Source of the DNA: Azospirillum doebereinerae
GTDB lineage: Bacteria > Pseudomonadota > Alphaproteobacteria > Azospirillales > Azospirillaceae
Reading direction: 5' to 3'
DNA length: 64,000 bases
Assembly: GCF_003989665.1 (NCBI RefSeq)
Contig: NZ_RZIJ01000018.1
Location: 93,368-157,367 of the forward strand
The translations under genes were made by a program, and so were the position numbers. Positions 63,455 through 64,000 of the stretch are shown here, in pieces. The notes under the pieces were generated by a model. The model made no database searches and had not been told where the DNA came from. It saw only the letters and a list, made by a program, of their open reading frames with translations. Position 1 is the stretch's first letter, and each line of letters begins with the position of its first letter.

Positions 63455-64000
63455 TCAGGCTTCCATCGCCTTCACGACCTCTTCGGTGACCTTCTTGGCG
63501 TCACCGAACAGCATCATCGTGTTGGGGCGGAAGAACAGCTCGTTCTCGACCCCGGCGTAGCCGGCGGCCATGCCGCGCTTGATGAAGAACACCGTCTTGG
63601 CCTTCTCCACGTCGAGGATCGGCATGCCGTAGATCGGCGAGGCCGGGTCGGTCTTGGCGGCCGGGTTGGTCACGTCGTTGGCGCCGATGACGAAAGCCAC
63701 GTCCGCCGTGCCGAACTCACGGTTGATGTCCTCCAGCTCGAAGACCTCGTCGTAGGGGACGTTGGCCTCGGCCAGCAGCACGTTCATGTGACCGGGCATG
63801 CGGCCCGCCACCGGATGGATGGCGTATTTGACGCTGACGCCCTCGTGCTTGAGGGTGTCGGCCATCTCGCGCAACGCGTGCTGCGCCTGCGCCACCGCCA
63901 TGCCGTAGCCCGGCACGATGATGACCGACTGCGCGTTCTTCATGATGTAGGCGGCGTCCTCGGCCGAGCCGGCCTTGACGCTGCCCTGCGGGCCCTTGGC
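63455..64000 (-). CDS. pntB: NAD(P) transhydrogenase subunit beta, C-terminal part
   Basis: Only the C-terminal 181 residues are inside the window; the gene continues past base 64000. This is domain III, which binds NADP(H): VIIVPGYGMAVAQAQHALREMA, HPVAGRMPGHMNVLLAEANVPY, FVIGANDVTNPAAKTDPASPI and NTMMLFGDAKK. The complex couples hydride transfer between NADH and NADP+ to proton flow across the inner membrane. Confidence 0.95.
   Translation of the reverse strand, partial: AKGPQGSVKAGSAEDAAYIMKNAQSVIIVPGYGMAVAQAQHALREMADTLKHEGVSVKYAIHPVAGRMPGHMNVLLAEANVPYDEVFELEDINREFGTADVAFVIGANDVTNPAAKTDPASPIYGMPILDVEKAKTVFFIKRGMAAGYAGVENELFFRPNTMMLFGDAKKVTEEVVKAMEA

Overview
The window is high-GC DNA (roughly two-thirds to 70% G+C, judged by eye) from an alphaproteobacterium, most probably Azospirillum or a close Rhodospirillales relative. 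The lineage indicators are a two-piece, circularly permuted tmRNA gene, a divK-pleD cell-cycle operon with a CtrA-like box upstream, a COQ9-family protein, an EipB/DUF1849 envelope protein and an alpha-type SspB. I ran no searches; every family call rests on motifs, length and context read from the sequence. No tRNA or rRNA gene, IS element, prophage or CRISPR array was seen.

Left third (1-34,000): a truncated membrane glycosyltransferase and, 5 kb away, its paralogue fused to a GH17 domain (beta-glucan synthase type). Between them lie uvrB and a phosphotransferase/DUF6285 pair. Then come small unknown proteins, azlCD branched-chain amino acid export genes with a secreted hydrolase and an AraC regulator, a PAP2 phosphatase, a large SWIM-SNF2 helicase, divK-pleD and a second diguanylate cyclase, a D-2-hydroxyacid dehydrogenase facing an EipB-like gene, rarA, a GNAT, a CgeB-like glycosyltransferase, an MltB-type lytic transglycosylase, phoU, a pentapeptide-repeat protein, a MarR regulator, aguB, a SprA-like putative metalloprotease and an HDAC/acetylpolyamine amidohydrolase.

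Middle (34,000-43,400): an exopolysaccharide locus. On the plus strand an eight-SLBB-repeat export protein overlaps a GT2 gene, followed by an XRE regulator. On the minus strand a tightly packed set (Tat-signal protein, Wzy-like polymerase, GT4, Wzz-like protein, GT2) runs toward them. No flippase, initiating transferase or tyrosine kinase is inside the window, so the pathway is incomplete here.

Right third (43,400-64,000): hutG, the hflK-hflC-degP membrane protein quality-control group, the Mrp/ApbC Fe-S carrier, DUF983, an ABC uptake system of the TrpXYZ type, a CPA2/Kef antiporter, a TPR-GT41 glycosyltransferase, thyX, then the ribosome-rescue pair ssrA and sspB side by side, TfoX-N, COQ9, def, rpsU, panB, a 42-residue membrane protein, DUF1330 and the 3' end of pntB.

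Intergenic spaces carry a dispersed family of GC-rich palindromes, with three near-identical copies in the right third. One of these is a mosaic with a second palindrome inside it, and another element separates a substrate-binding protein gene from its permease gene.
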